Assembly: GCF_000006405.1 (NCBI RefSeq) | Contig: NW_003208655.1 | Coordinates: 631,715 to 695,714, forward strand | Source of the DNA: Perkinsus marinus ATCC 50983 | Lineage: Eukaryota > Perkinsozoa > Perkinsida > Perkinsidae | Reading direction: 5' to 3' | DNA: 64,000 nt | Shown: piece by piece, positions 20,601 through 31,700 of the stretch | Numbering within the stretch: position 1 is the first letter of the stretch | How the letters are laid out: every line of letters starts with the position of its first letter | The notes under the pieces: model-generated | The model's database searches: none | Seen by the model: only the letters and a program-made list of their open reading frames with translations | What the model was told of the DNA's origin: nothing | Made by a program: the position numbers and the translations under genes

Positions 20601-21968
20601 GAGGGCGGGATCGAACTTGGGATCTTCTTCATAGAAGTCGGCAGCTCCCCCATTAAGCCGGAATTGTTGCTTTAATTGAGGAGGGGCTCTTTCGTCGTTG
20701 TGAAGTGTAGAATTCAAACTCTCAGATTAGAATGTTCAATTGAAACCTCATACTTCGTTCGGTCAAGCAGCCGAAGAAAAGCCACCATTTTTCCCATCGT
20801 TGGGTTATTTCCAGGCCATCTGCTGTTCCGATCGCCGAGTCTGCTGGGGGAGGCGGGAGGGAGGCTGAGAAGATCAAACAGCTCGAGAGGGAGTTAGCAG
20901 TAATGGTGTTAGTATGGCGTTGGAAATATTGTGTATTCCAGCGGTCTGTGGAGAAGTTGAAGACAGTTCAAGAAAAGCAGGGGGAAGGAGAGTCGGTGAG
21001 TATTAGGGAAGAATGCGAGGAGTGGAGGGAACGTGCGGAACGGGCTGAGGCAGAGTTGGAGAAATTACGGTCAGTTTTGGCGGAAAACGAAGTCGAGATG
21101 GGTGAAGCAAGGGAAGCGGCGTTGAGGAAATCCAAAGGGAGCGCAAGATGAGCAAGATTTGCATCAGATTGGTAGAGAGATTTTACCCGAGGGGNNNNNN
21201 NNNNNNNNNNNNNNNNNNNNNNNNNNNNNNNNNNNNNNNNNNNNNNNNNNNNNNNNNNNNNNNNNNNNNNNNNNNNNNNNNNNNNNNNNNNNNNTGAGAG
21301 CACGAGTTAGGACTTTGCGAGAACGGGAGTTCTTGGCTGTGTATTACGCTAGGGCGGGGTATGAGGCGTTCACTGGCTTTGAAGTGGGGTGGAGTGGTAA
21401 GCTGAGAATAGGGGGGAGGAGGGATGGTGATGAGGAGACAAGGAGAGGTAGTGTTGGTGGTGGACCTGTTTTGAATCTTAGTCGGGGGAACCTAAGATAT
21501 TCTGAGGTTGTTTTTTTTTCAGAGTCGCGTTTGAAGAGCCTGGATGAGACAACTCGAAGACGGCAGATGGTACGCGTACTGTTATAATTATTATATATAT
21601 TATATTTAATATTTTCATTATTGGAGTTTCACCATCCGTTTTACGTGAAGTGGCGTAGTAATACTCTGTGAAAACCTGATAGTCGCGGTGATATGCAGTA
21701 GTCGTGAAATATATTTTTTACTAGTGTTTTTCATATCACTAGGATGGTGACACTCCATTGATATTAATACTTGGGCAACTCCGCTCCATCTGCCACCTCC
21801 CTGTCGTAGGTTGGATATTCGAGCACACCTCAACTTCATAATGTTGCTGGATTTTATGCAACCGTTCCTACTCAGAGGACTCCGAATCGATCAGGCTTCC
21901 TTCGGTGAGTTGGTGTTGTTGTTGGTTGATAAGTGTTATTTCATTTTATTGTTTCAGCACACCCCTGA
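17650..21968 (+). CDS. Long coiled-coil protein (structural/cytoskeletal type), interrupted by an assembly gap
   Basis: The start is the ATG at 17650. The first exon ends at the GTAAGT at about 17931 and is followed by a long exon to about 18556 with Ser/Pro/Arg-rich low-complexity sequence. Further exons include 18884-18998, 19111-19360, 19400-19645, 20041-20182, 20229-20330, 20400-20587, 20815-20896, 20939-21140, 21295-21411 and 21814-21907. From about 19110 the protein is dominated by heptad-like sequence, for example [14 protein letters not shown] and [16 protein letters not shown], typical of rod-forming cytoskeletal or centrosomal proteins. The exon 20229 joins in phase when the acceptor at 20228 is used. 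The last exon closes quickly at the TGA 21966-21968. The 100-N gap at 21195-21294 probably removes coding or intron sequence. No specific family is recognised. Confidence 0.6.
18999..19110 (+). other. 112-nt intron that houses a complete antisense tRNA gene
   Basis: The donor GTAATA follows the exon ending PRYT and the acceptor TTTTAG precedes the exon starting FEPDEF, in phase 0. The 73-nt tRNA-Lys occupies about two thirds of the intron on the opposite strand. Confidence 0.7.
19007..19079 (-). tRNA. tRNA-Lys (anticodon CTT)
   Basis: Read on the minus strand, the 73-nt sequence folds into a full cloverleaf. The acceptor GCCCGTC pairs with GGTGGGT using three G-U pairs. The D-arm is GCTCAGTCGGTAGAGC, the anticodon loop is CTCTTAA with anticodon CTT, and the T-arm is GTGGG TTCGAGC CCCAC. 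The A-box TAGCTCAGTCGG and the B-box GGTTCGAGCC are both intact. It lies antisense inside an intron of the coiled-coil gene. Only a short T-run follows the 3' end, so termination is not obvious. Confidence 0.9.
19711..19831 (-). repeat. Family A MITE-like element (description of the family)
   Basis: Family A is about 125-130 bp with ends TGGAGTTTCACC and GGTGAAACTCCA. One half holds GTTTTACG..GTGGCGTAAAAC, itself an inverted repeat. The centre is CGCGATATTCGCGGTGATA. The other half has the palindrome CACTAGTG and CATATCACTAGG. There is no ORF. Plus orientation is defined with the GTTTTACG half first. This copy lies in a coiled-coil gene intron. Confidence 0.8.
20183..20228 (-). other. 46-nt intron built on an antisense tRNA-3'-half-like sequence
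   Basis: On the minus strand it contains GCAGGTTCGATCCCC, a T-arm-like/B-box sequence. On the plus strand the intron runs GTGAGT to GGCAG and joins two coiled-coil exons in phase 1. The stem pairing is poor, so it is a decayed fragment. Confidence 0.55.
20588..20814 (-). other. Intron containing an antisense tRNA-like sequence with A- and B-box resemblance
   Basis: About 20597-20670, read on the minus strand, has GGCTTAATGGGGGAGC (A-box and D-arm-like), a weak anticodon arm with a GAA-like loop, and AAGTTCGATCCCG (B-box). The acceptor stem does not pair. It is the longest of the intronic tRNA-like pieces apart from the intact tRNA-Lys, and probably a tRNA pseudogene. Confidence 0.45.
21195..21294. 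other. Assembly gap (100 N)
   Basis: Exactly 100 undetermined bases lie within the coiled-coil gene, which is the conventional size for a gap of unknown length. Confidence 0.99.
21621..21759 (+). repeat. Family A copy
   Basis: Full-length copy in the intron before the last coiled-coil exon; the right end is changed to GTGACACTCCA. Confidence 0.8.
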
Positions 21969-22348
21969 GGAGATCGACGGCGATTTCTGCAGCTGAACAT
22001 CAGCACATGTATGAATTGTCGTTTTCGGTGGATAAGAGCTATCTATTGACGGGCTCAACTGTGAATACACTGCCTAGGTTGGGCGCATTTACCAGTGGGA
22101 AGAATTCTTCTTGAGATTATCCATGTTAAGCACGGTGTTCACTTCGTCGGGTTTTGCGTTGGGAGTTGAATTTGTATTTTACGCTTTTGGCGACTCGAGC
22201 TCTTTCCTCAATGGTTGCGGACGAGAGTGTGGAATTTTAGTGCTTGATACAAAATCCAAGGGAGTCCGCTGCTGCGTGGATCAGCTTGTAGAGTGCGCCG
22301 AAGTCGTGTGAAAACGTGTCGTATATAATATATTTCTATAGCATATAC

Positions 22349-22482
22349 TTAGAGTTTCACCAGTGATATGAAAAACATATTTCGCAATTCACCCGTTATC
22401 GGCGGTCGCGGAAACATAAACGTTTTATAATTTACATGAAGTATTACTCTACTTCTAAACCGGGTCATCGTGAAACACCAAT
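22349..22482 (-). repeat. Family A copy, diverged
   Basis: Lies downstream of the coiled-coil gene. The ends are AGAGTTTCACC and GTGAAACACCA and the centre is degenerate. Confidence 0.65.
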
Positions 22483-22867
22483 GTCACACAATGCCAACTA
22501 TATATCTTATATGATAGTAATAGTTGGCATATATTTATGATGGTAATTTGGAAAAACCCATGTTGACAATATTTAGTAATATGGATTTCAGCTCCTTATT
22601 ACAGGCCTCGAATTCACCAGAAATTATCTACAGCATCTATTATAGTATAGTCCTACGGGCCGGTCGAAACCACACGAATTCGTTATTCGAAAAAAAAATT
22701 CCACCGAAGCGTGTTGAGTATTTTTGTTAGAAACGTATCCTTCATAGTGAGTAACGTGAATATGTCAACAACAACAACAGGGGAGAAATGCCTGCTGAGA
22801 TATGTGTGTCGAAGTATAGAGTTCCTCACGTTCTTGACCGAGGTAGTAGTGGTATTATGATGTGAAA

Positions 22868-25800
22868 ATGCGTCGCTCCGCTCAGGAGGATTTCGGAAGG
22901 CTCATGCAAGTGTGTCGGTCATGTCGACTTGAAGACGGCTCGGTTGAGGAAAAGTGGTTTAGGGCTTTCCACGTGCAGAGGAGGCTATTTGGCATGAAGA
23001 ATACAACTATGGTGAGTGGGATGAATATGATGATTACCATCGTGTAAGTGTGTGAGTTTGAAGTCCAACATCAACGACAACACGGCTTAGTCGTATCGAC
23101 GTACGTTAGCTCACGCGAGATTGGTTTTAGTCTACTAAATTGACTTTCATCAAGAGTGAGAGAACTCTCCTCTTTATACCGTAACATTGCATGTTAAGTC
23201 GACAAGAGATGTGAAGGGAAATATCTGGCCACATGTAGCAAACTGATGAAGTCTCTAGTGCAGTTAGTGTAAAATGAGATTAAATTTCGGATGTGTAAAT
23301 GCTCGCTTTCCTCAGCAGCTGAGCTAAGGTATTTTCACAATAATTATAAAAGTTTGCATACAACTTGCGATAGAAGTGTTTTAAAACCAATATGAAATTC
23401 CCAAAATTTTGGTATTATCACCGACATATTTGTTTGACCATGTTCATCTACACTGTATGTAGATGGAATAATTCATTTAAAAATATATGAATGGGAAATA
23501 GCAAATGAGTGTTTTCTATTCCGGGACTAATGATAGTAAACAAGTTGCTGCTATCATAGTCTCGAAAGGCTACTTTTATCACATCACTTGTTCATAGCAA
23601 TGTTAACACTATTTATACGATATAGTTTTAAATTGATTCTCACTAATTTCGCAAAATTTTCATATCAACACACTGTATTGGAGTTTCACCACCCGTTTTA
23701 CGCGAAGTGGCGTAAAACTAGGTGAAAAACGCGATATTCGCGGTGATAGTCTTGAAATATGTTTTGCACCAGTGTTTTTCATATCACTAGGGTGATGAAA
23801 CTCGATTGTTGTATCTTGCAATCTTGCATTTCCTCAACGCCTTAGGTAATACAACCTCCACCCGGCCTCACTCTCAAGGAGCTCTCCATTATAGCGACTA
23901 AGTTGCCCTTATCGTTTGATGCGAAACGTCAAGCACGACGAGGTGGCGAGGACGTTGATTTCACCGAGGATGGTATGTTGAGGTCTCCTGCTGAGAATAG
24001 TGATGTTGCTAGTCGTGAAATCTTACCCTCCCTCGGGCGTAGATGTTGTAGATTTGAAATAATAAACTCTGTAATTGTTAGTGAATCTGGCGTGGAAAAA
24101 AGGCATCATAGTTTCGAAGGCATACAGTTTACAACACCCTCGGATGAGAATAATGATGTTGTTATGGTTAAATGATGATGGTAATTATATATTGTAACAC
24201 CCTAACACCAAATAGAATATAAATATGATCGGTTGATGTAGTATAAATATAAGAATAGGCAATACATTTATTACTAATAATATTACCGTTATTGTCTAGA
24301 TCGAGTGGTGAGGTGTTTGCGTGTCGGTGGTGACCGTTGTGTTACAGCTGATGCCCCGCTAGCAACACCACTACAGCCACAGTTGAGGGATGGGGTAAGG
24401 GGGGATCTTTATGGGAGAAAATTACCTTTCTGAAAAACTGTACTTTTCGGATTTTCTTCCCGATTAGTTCGGGACGATTTTTTTTATTTCGTTTTTACAT
24501 ATTCCCGGCCTTACTATGTGAAATGTGGATTGCAAATTTGACGAGTTATGGAAGCTGTTGAGTGAATAAAGCCGTTCTATTTCATGAAATGAGAATCACT
24601 TCGCTCCGCTCATTGAGCTTGCGTACGAATGTAGTTAAGTTTTCACAAGAATCTATAAGGCTTTCATGTTGGGAGGAATATTCGTTTTGGAATTCACTCG
24701 ACAATGTGAAAGTAAAATTGATTCGATATGCTATGGACTTTGTTTTCAAAATTAATTGAAATTTTTCCTCAAATTGAACACGCTGTATTCGAACGATATA
24801 ACTAGGTTAGTAGTGTTCATGAACAAATTCTGATACCGATATCAGTTGGAATTGGGGAGTTGAGTCGATCATGTGTTACCCTTCCTCTTCGTTGGGAGAA
24901 TTCGATGATTTCGGGGTCTTCTGCGTGTTCTCATCGGTTATAAAGCTTACACTCAATGAGATGAAGCGCAGTTGGTAACAATTTGACAATACATTATCAT
25001 TTTTGGTGGTTTACAAGCATGTTGTTGTTGTTGTTGTCGCTGAACCTTTCTTACCATTATTCAAGTACGACGTATAACTATGTGACGCAAGAGTTAAGTT
25101 TTCATATAAGGAAAGTAACCACCGATTCACCTTGTGTATGAGCCAACCAACCAAACACATTGAACTCCTGCCCTCATACGTAGGTTCTGGTGGTATCCCC
25201 AGTATCATATTATGAAGTAACGATACGCCCATCTGAGCGACCACGTTGGACTAACGCATCTGTGAAGCAATGTGTTAGTGTTGGTGTATGTTTGAGAAGC
25301 TGGAAGCAGCGTTCAGGAGGGCAGCAAGCTGGCTGGTGCAGGTGGGCTTAGGGGGAAGAGGTGGCTTGCCAAAACGCCATTTGAAGTAGAACATGAAGTT
25401 TGTAGCAGCAGGCTCGAAGCGATCGCCGTCGTGGTTCGAGTGTTAGCTTAAAATTGATTGTGAAAGTAGAATTTATATTTCCCCAACTAGATGATATAGA
25501 TTCTAAGTTGAAGTAGCCGCTCAAAGAGCAGCCGCCGAATTTTCCTTGAGAAGATCTCTGTGAATAGTGGTTCGATGGCCGATAGTGGGCATCGAAGTAA
25601 TAATACTATTAACGAAAAAAAGTTTTTATGTGATCGAGAAACTAAAGCATTAACATCGCAACACAGAGAAGGAGCATCGTCGATTGATATTACTCTGAGT
25701 CCACTTGCAATATGCTAAGTTGCTATCACCTCGATGGGTAAATGGAAAGGGAATAATTACTATATATAATCTGAATATTGATGGAGTTTCACCCGTTTTA

Positions 25801-27000
25801 CGTGAAGTGGCGTAATACCCGGTGAAAAACGCGATATTCGCACTATGTAGTAGTCGTAGAATATATTTTCCACTAGTGTTTTTCATATCACTAGGGTGAA
25901 ACTCCAATGATAAAGTATTATAACCTTATTCATATGCACTGCCCTGTTTCGGGAGGGGGGGGGGGGAATATGTTGCAACAACAGTCCTCCGGCACGGGCG
26001 TTTTTGTAGTAATCGAGTAAAGCCTGTGTATGTGTTACAGAAGTGTCACTATTTTTACTAGATACAGCTGGGGTCTTCATGGTGATGATGGTAACCTCTT
26101 TCACGGTAGTGGCATGCATCATGCTGGTGACGCATTCAGTCGGCCCTTTGGGGCTGGTGACACTATTGGTGAGTGAACACTCGACCCCTTCCTAATGCTA
26201 CTGTCGTTGTTGTAGGATGTGGAGTGGACTACCGTAACAATACCATTTTCTATACCCTCAACGGGCAACTACTTGGTGATGCATTCTCCTTGCATAGTGT
26301 CCCGTTCAGGAGGAGGATGATTCCGATGGTCGGGTTGGATACGGAGTGGTATGTGGAAATCAATCTAGGACAGGAAAACTTCATGTATCGTGGGTTGCCT
26401 ACTTCTACTGCAACGACACTAGCTGAGCTTGCTGATTATGCGATTAATAAGGGGTGGGTGAGAACGTCTCCGCCGGTGAGGGGTGATGAAAGAATTACTA
26501 TACGGGGAAGCATCATACGCCGACTGATGCGTGTCACTGGGAGGGAAGATAAAGCGGTCGCATGCACGTTGCAACCGTTGACATCGCAGTTCAGCTCGGA
26601 TGGCAACGAGAGCGAGAGTTGGTCGGAAGTTATAGAAATGCGTGATGACATTTTTGAGGATGATGTTACTAGTGATGATGATTTATTAAACGATTCTGAT
26701 TTTGTGGTTGAAGGAATTGATGACGAGTTTGACGACATAGATGAGTTGGAGTACTTTGATATTAATCCTGAGGAGAATCTCGTTGAAACTGTACTTGACA
26801 CAGACTTGGTGGATTTCGAATTGATACATAACACCCAGTGGGAAGACACGAATATGGTATATGAGAATGCCTCTGTAGATGAGGAACCTCTTGTCATCGA
26901 AGATAGCGATTCAGATTACTATGATATTGTGCGCTCTTTTAGAGAGGGAGGGTCTGGGGACTTTTATGGGTCTCGAGCGCTACCTGCCGATTCTGAATGA
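22868..27000 (+). CDS. SPRY-domain protein (RanBPM-like SPRY) with long acidic C-terminus
   Basis: The exons 22868-23011, 23846-23972 and 24348-24394 join in phase from the ATG at 22868; a possible exon lies near 25296-25340; then come 26041-26168 and 26216-27000. The last two encode a SPRY domain: YSWGLHGDDGNLFH, then GCGVDY..NTIFYTLNG and a VGLD..W.VEINLGQ block. This closely follows the RanBP9/RanBPM SPRY order. SPRY domains bind protein partners and have no catalysis. After the domain the protein becomes extremely rich in Asp and Glu (about residues 150-250 of the last exon). The link between the first three exons and the SPRY exons is inferred from phase and position only. Family A repeats sit in two of its introns. 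No LisH or CTLH part was recognised. Confidence 0.6.
23678..23808 (+). repeat. Family A copy
   Basis: In the intron before the second SPRY-gene exon, about 40 nt from the acceptor. Confidence 0.8.
25779..25908 (+). repeat. Family A copy
   Basis: Well-preserved copy upstream of the first SPRY exon; AT-rich flanks on both sides. Confidence 0.85.
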
Positions 27001-27800
27001 GGATCTTTATGCAACTTTTACGTGTACTATTGAATTGTCGATGAAGCATTGAAGTGATTAATATTTTGAGAGTGAAAAAGTTGCATATTTCTGTTGAAGA
27101 TTTAACACACGTCGTCTTTACTTCAAATCGTTTCCAACGTCTTTTCCAAGCCTTGGGAGTAGCGTTTAGAAATTTAATAGAATTCTTCTATGCAATGCAA
27201 CTAGAAAAATACATGGTGAAAGTGAAGTAGAGATATACGATATTCTGCTGGCGGTTTGCCCAGTGTTGGAGGAATATATATTCGCTTCCTCAGCTGAGCT
27301 CAGGAGTTTCCTCACCAATTAGGAGAAGTTTACACTCGAATTTGGATAGAAACCGACAAGAATTTCTGAAAGTTTTCTCAGAGTTTTCCTTATCGTCACC
27401 ATCACATGTTTGTCGACTGTGTTCGTATTTTCCCATAGTGATCAACATTGTATAATACCGCAGTTTCTCGACAAAGTTTGGTTTCGAAGCTGCTTTCCTT
27501 TCTTTGCAACCTGGGTATGCTATATCGAACCTAGTTAGAATGACAATGATTATATGCTCTTGAATGGTAGTTGAAAAAATGCAATTTTATTTTCCAATTT
27601 TTCCTTATATTTGGTACCGAAAATATGTAAACGTAGACCGGCAAGTCAATACTCAATAACGCTACCGCTTCCTCCTCATGATTTTCCTCAATGGGAATTT
27701 CCCAGAAATGATGGTATGATGAAAACGATAATCATCAACCCTGCTCTTGGATTATTCCACCACTCCAACATCACCACAACCATCTCGTCGTCGTCGTCGT
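27001..27800. other. Intergenic region with one repeat
   Basis: Apart from the family B repeat at 27262-27440 no gene is seen. A GTC trinucleotide run occurs at about 27787-27800. Confidence 0.4.
27262..27440 (-). repeat. Family B copy
   Basis: Between the SPRY gene and the hypothetical exon; includes the complete CAGTGTTGGAGGAATATATATTC end. Confidence 0.78.
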
Positions 27801-27811
27801 CCAAAATAAAA

Positions 27812-28070
27812 CCTAGTGAGGAGCTAGTGCTGGTGCTGCTGCTAGCCTTGCTAGTGCCTCAGGCCTTGAGGACTCGATACGGGTAGCAATCCCCGACCAG
27901 GGTGGTATAGCCCAGCAAATGTGTCTGGATTTCCTCTATGGAGCAGAGAATACTCCGGCAGAGTCTCATCGAGGCCCCTATGTTGTTGGTCGGCTGAGGG
28001 GTGGTATGAGTCGTCAAGATGCTGGTATGGCAATGAGGGGGACGGTCGTTGAATCTGTTGTGAAATATCA
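27812..28070 (+). CDS. Single hypothetical exon
   Basis: A continuous frame begins with Ala/Ser-rich sequence and continues as IRVAIPDQGGIAQQMC and GRLRGGMSRQDAGMAM, ending at a GTTAGT donor-like site near 28070. The composition is protein-like but no family is recognised and no partner exon was found. It may belong to the upstream SPRY gene or be the relic of a gene. Confidence 0.35.
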
Positions 28071-28073
28071 GTT

Positions 28074-28296
28074 AGTGGGATAGGACGGGAGATATCCTGG
28101 CTTTGATCCAGAAGGTCAGTTATTGTATGAATACGCCATGTTATGGTATGAATATTATTGGTTTTCGTCGTGTACAGCAGCGATCTTTACTCCCAATACA
28201 CAATCATTAGTAATATTTATATGCTCTTGCCTCATGTATTGCTATCAACTCATTGGTATATAATTATCCGTTGAGAAGAACACTGCAGTAGTTGCT
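28074..28296 (+). pseudogene. Copied fragment of WDR19 exon 2 and intron 2
   Basis: This stretch matches 41707-41930 almost base for base, with scattered mismatches. It covers the last 41 nt of WDR19 exon 2, including the WDRTGDILALIQK coding piece, its donor site, and about 183 nt of the following intron. Since splicing would have removed the intron part, the copy was made at DNA level. Confidence 0.85.
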
Positions 28297-28552
28297 TGTT
28301 GGTATTGGACAACTCAGTCGTTAACAAGTGGTCTTCAACTATACAGTAATTATGGAGCATATGTTAGGCTAGTGATGGTATCATAGGAATAAGGACATAC
28401 ACTTCCTCCCACAGGTACCGGTGCCTTCCCAGACCACCTTCAGAGAGGCAACCTGGTCATGGATTCTAATAGGAGTTGGCAAGTGAGATGCTGCCGAAAT
28501 AGAAACACATGCTTGTCGTTGTTGTTTCTGCGCTTTTCGAACTGGAGCACAA

Positions 28553-28725
28553 TTTGGGAAAATATGCTCATGGTCAACTATATGTGTTGGTGACAATATG
28601 GAAATTCTAGGAGGAAATTTTGGGAAATTCTTTATGTTTTCCGTACCCGGAATTGTGAATTAGTGAGGAAGCTCTTGAGCTTAGCTGAGGAAAGCGAATA
28701 TATATTCCTACTCCAACACCAGTCT
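28553..28725 (+). repeat. Family B copy
   Basis: Ends about 25 nt before the transporter start codon, so it probably forms part of its 5' region. Confidence 0.8.
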
Positions 28726-28751
28726 AGTAGGTCAGCCTTCGTTGGTGGTTG

Positions 28752-31700
28752 ATGATGTATACCACCTTCACAGAAGGCCTTGAGGAAGGCCTACAGCTCA
28801 ACGTGACCCCAGCATCAGCAGTGACGTTATCACTATACCACTACTGTCAGGTGGTTTACTACATGAAAGAAGATTTGCTGCTGAGCCCGGCGACGTCGGC
28901 TCTCGTATGGGGTATTAGTCGAATTCCCTGGATATTGAAACCGATATTAGCGTCAGTAAACTCGTGATTTTATTGCAGCATAAAATAAGCATAAATATTG
29001 TGTCGTATAGTGAGAAGTCCTCACCTAGAAAAGCAAGTGGATGAACAATTTGTAGAGTATATAGTCATTTAGTGACATACAGGAGAAGATGAGGATAATA
29101 GCAGCCCGGATTGGAATATGGTTGTTGCGATGCGAATCACATTGAATGACAATACGAGTGAACCATACCTAAGAGGAGCCTTATATGCTCTATGACTAGC
29201 ATCTGACGAATATGAGGAGTCTAGGTTTTTAATGCTACCAGATTTATATCATCTGTTCATGTGGATTCCTATATCGCTATAATGATAGCTCCAATTCTCG
29301 TTGGAATGGCCATCAATTATTGCACGAGTTGTAAGTCTTTGAAAATTTCAATTTAATGTTAGACGTTTCAGACTTTAGCAGTACGTAGTCGTGTCCGTGA
29401 TGAAATGTATTATCACGGGTAGCATCTTGGTCAAATGAGGTGTTCACTTTTTTAATGCTACCAGGTTTAGATCATTCCATTCTGTGGAGTTAACTGTCTC
29501 ACCTATGTATATATTAGTTTTATATATTCTTTCATCGATAGATGCCACCCATTGCTCTTGCAATCTCGTGCTGCATCTAGGTGTATTAGTTGTCTCTCCT
29601 CATTTATATTCAATCAATACATATACATAATATTACGATTACCATTATAACAATATCATACTCTATATGGTGAAATTGATATATGAATACCCCCTGTCCC
29701 TAGTCCTCCGGGCATTCTCGAAACAGGTTCACATCCGATTCTATTCCGATCCTGGGGTACCGTCGCAAGCCATATCTCATCGGCTCGGCAGCTGTCCACG
29801 TTTGTAAGGGGTTGAGCAACTTCGAATGAGTATTGCCCTCGTCAGTGTCGCTCGCCCTGCTGAGCGCCTGCCACACTCCTCATAGTATTCTATTACCACT
29901 ACTTTGTTTGAGTATAAGATCGACAGTACGGGCCTGGACAGCTGCTATCAGCCAGGCGATTTTGGTGATGTTCTGGCGTGCAGTGATGTAGTTAATCAAC
30001 TTGCAGGTTGAAGACCACCAGGGGAGTGGGAGAGAAGCTATCAATAACATCGTCGCGGACTTCTTCTGGGTTCGCGCTGTTGGTATAGTTATATCGAGTT
30101 ATGGCACAGGCCTTTTACTGGAAATATTCCGACCACACGTGTGAGACTGTATTGCAATGTGATTGTCTCTATTTTGTATATTGTGATGAGCTCTCTATGA
30201 ATCATCCAAATGCCGAGTCTTGGTGATAGAAACATATCATTAGTAACAATATTATGAGTGCAAGTTGATAAGCTGAGAACAATGGAGTTTCACCCATTTT
30301 ACGTGAAGTGGCGTAAAACTGGGTGAAAAACGCGATATTTGCGGTGATATGCAGCAGTCGTGCAATATATTTCCCACTAGTGTTTTTCATATCAGTAGGG
30401 TGAAAGTCTAATATTATCAATGCATCGGTCATTTCATCATCACTACTCATATCTTGGCATGGCATAGTAGCTAGGCTAGAGCTCAGTACAGCTGTAAGAA
30501 AGGACGGTTGTCGGTGGAAAAGGAGGATCTAAACATTGGAGTTCCAAAAACCCTAGTGATATGATAAACACTAGTGAAAAACATATTTTATGACAACTGC
30601 ATATCAACGCGAATATCGCCACTCCACGTAAAACGGGTGAAACTCCATTGTTTAGTAAGCATAGGGCAATACACTCATGAAACCACACGGCGTGCAAATC
30701 CGAAGTCATTCTTTCTCTTGCCAGAGTCTTCGTACTGTTCTCCATCTTTCCCGCTACGACCTGCGTCACCACCTGGTTGATGCATGAGGATCGGGTCCAC
30801 GTCGGGACGGCAGGTGATCTTAAATAGTTATGCATATCTAGATCTTCGAGATGGCTTTTATCAATTTGCGAGTAATACGACTATCGACTAAGAAACGCTT
30901 CTAAAATGTTGGTGTCAATCGATTCACATTTTTATTATGTATTTTGCATATCGGTTTGGTTTACATTGTATATTCTCTCAATTTGAAAAGGTGTGGAAAG
31001 AGGTCAAGCACTGGGGACGGAAGACACCCCGTCGCTTGGCTATCATTTAAGGAAGCAATACAACGAGATAACAGCTGCTCTGGTGAGCTTCTCATACCAC
31101 AATTTTATCAAATCATGGTCCGAAATATTCAGGGAACCAACAGTACACTTACTGCAAGTCTCGTGTACTTCTTTTTTTACATATCCGGCCCGAATTACGA
31201 CCAAGCCCTCTACTATTACTATATTGATAAACTCGGCTTCACCCCAGAGGTCATGGGGCAGGTCCAAGTGTTCAAGGGCACGGCTCGGCTCACGGGTTAG
31301 GGACACGTTCGGGCTCATTTCGACGGACTGGTCTCTGCCAGGTCCGTTGCTTTATAAATTTTTCCTCTCTCGCGTGGCCTTCAAAACTTTGGTGCAAAAC
31401 TTGACAATAGTCAGCTTGCCGCTGTAAGTGGGGGACGCGCTTAGTATTACCGATACGGTATGCGACGCCGTATGTTAAAAACCTCTGAAACCCGTCGGAG
31501 ATCACCCGCCCGCATAAAACGCGGAATTTTTGTGGGGCTGGTTTCGACTTGAACTACCTCTAGTTTCGAAGTGATGTAAGATACCGAGGATATCTAAATA
31601 ATAATTAACCTATTTCAGCCTATTGTCCAGTAGTACCTTCTGTGTGCGTTATTCATATCTTTCATTGTATCCTTCGCTCGCCATTGGATACTTGTAACCG

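Noticed and set aside
30993-31427. Apparent frameshift at a seven-T run in the transporter exon
   Set aside because: Using the acceptor at 31132 keeps the whole exon 31133-31295 in one frame that matches the BT1 family, so no frameshift is needed.
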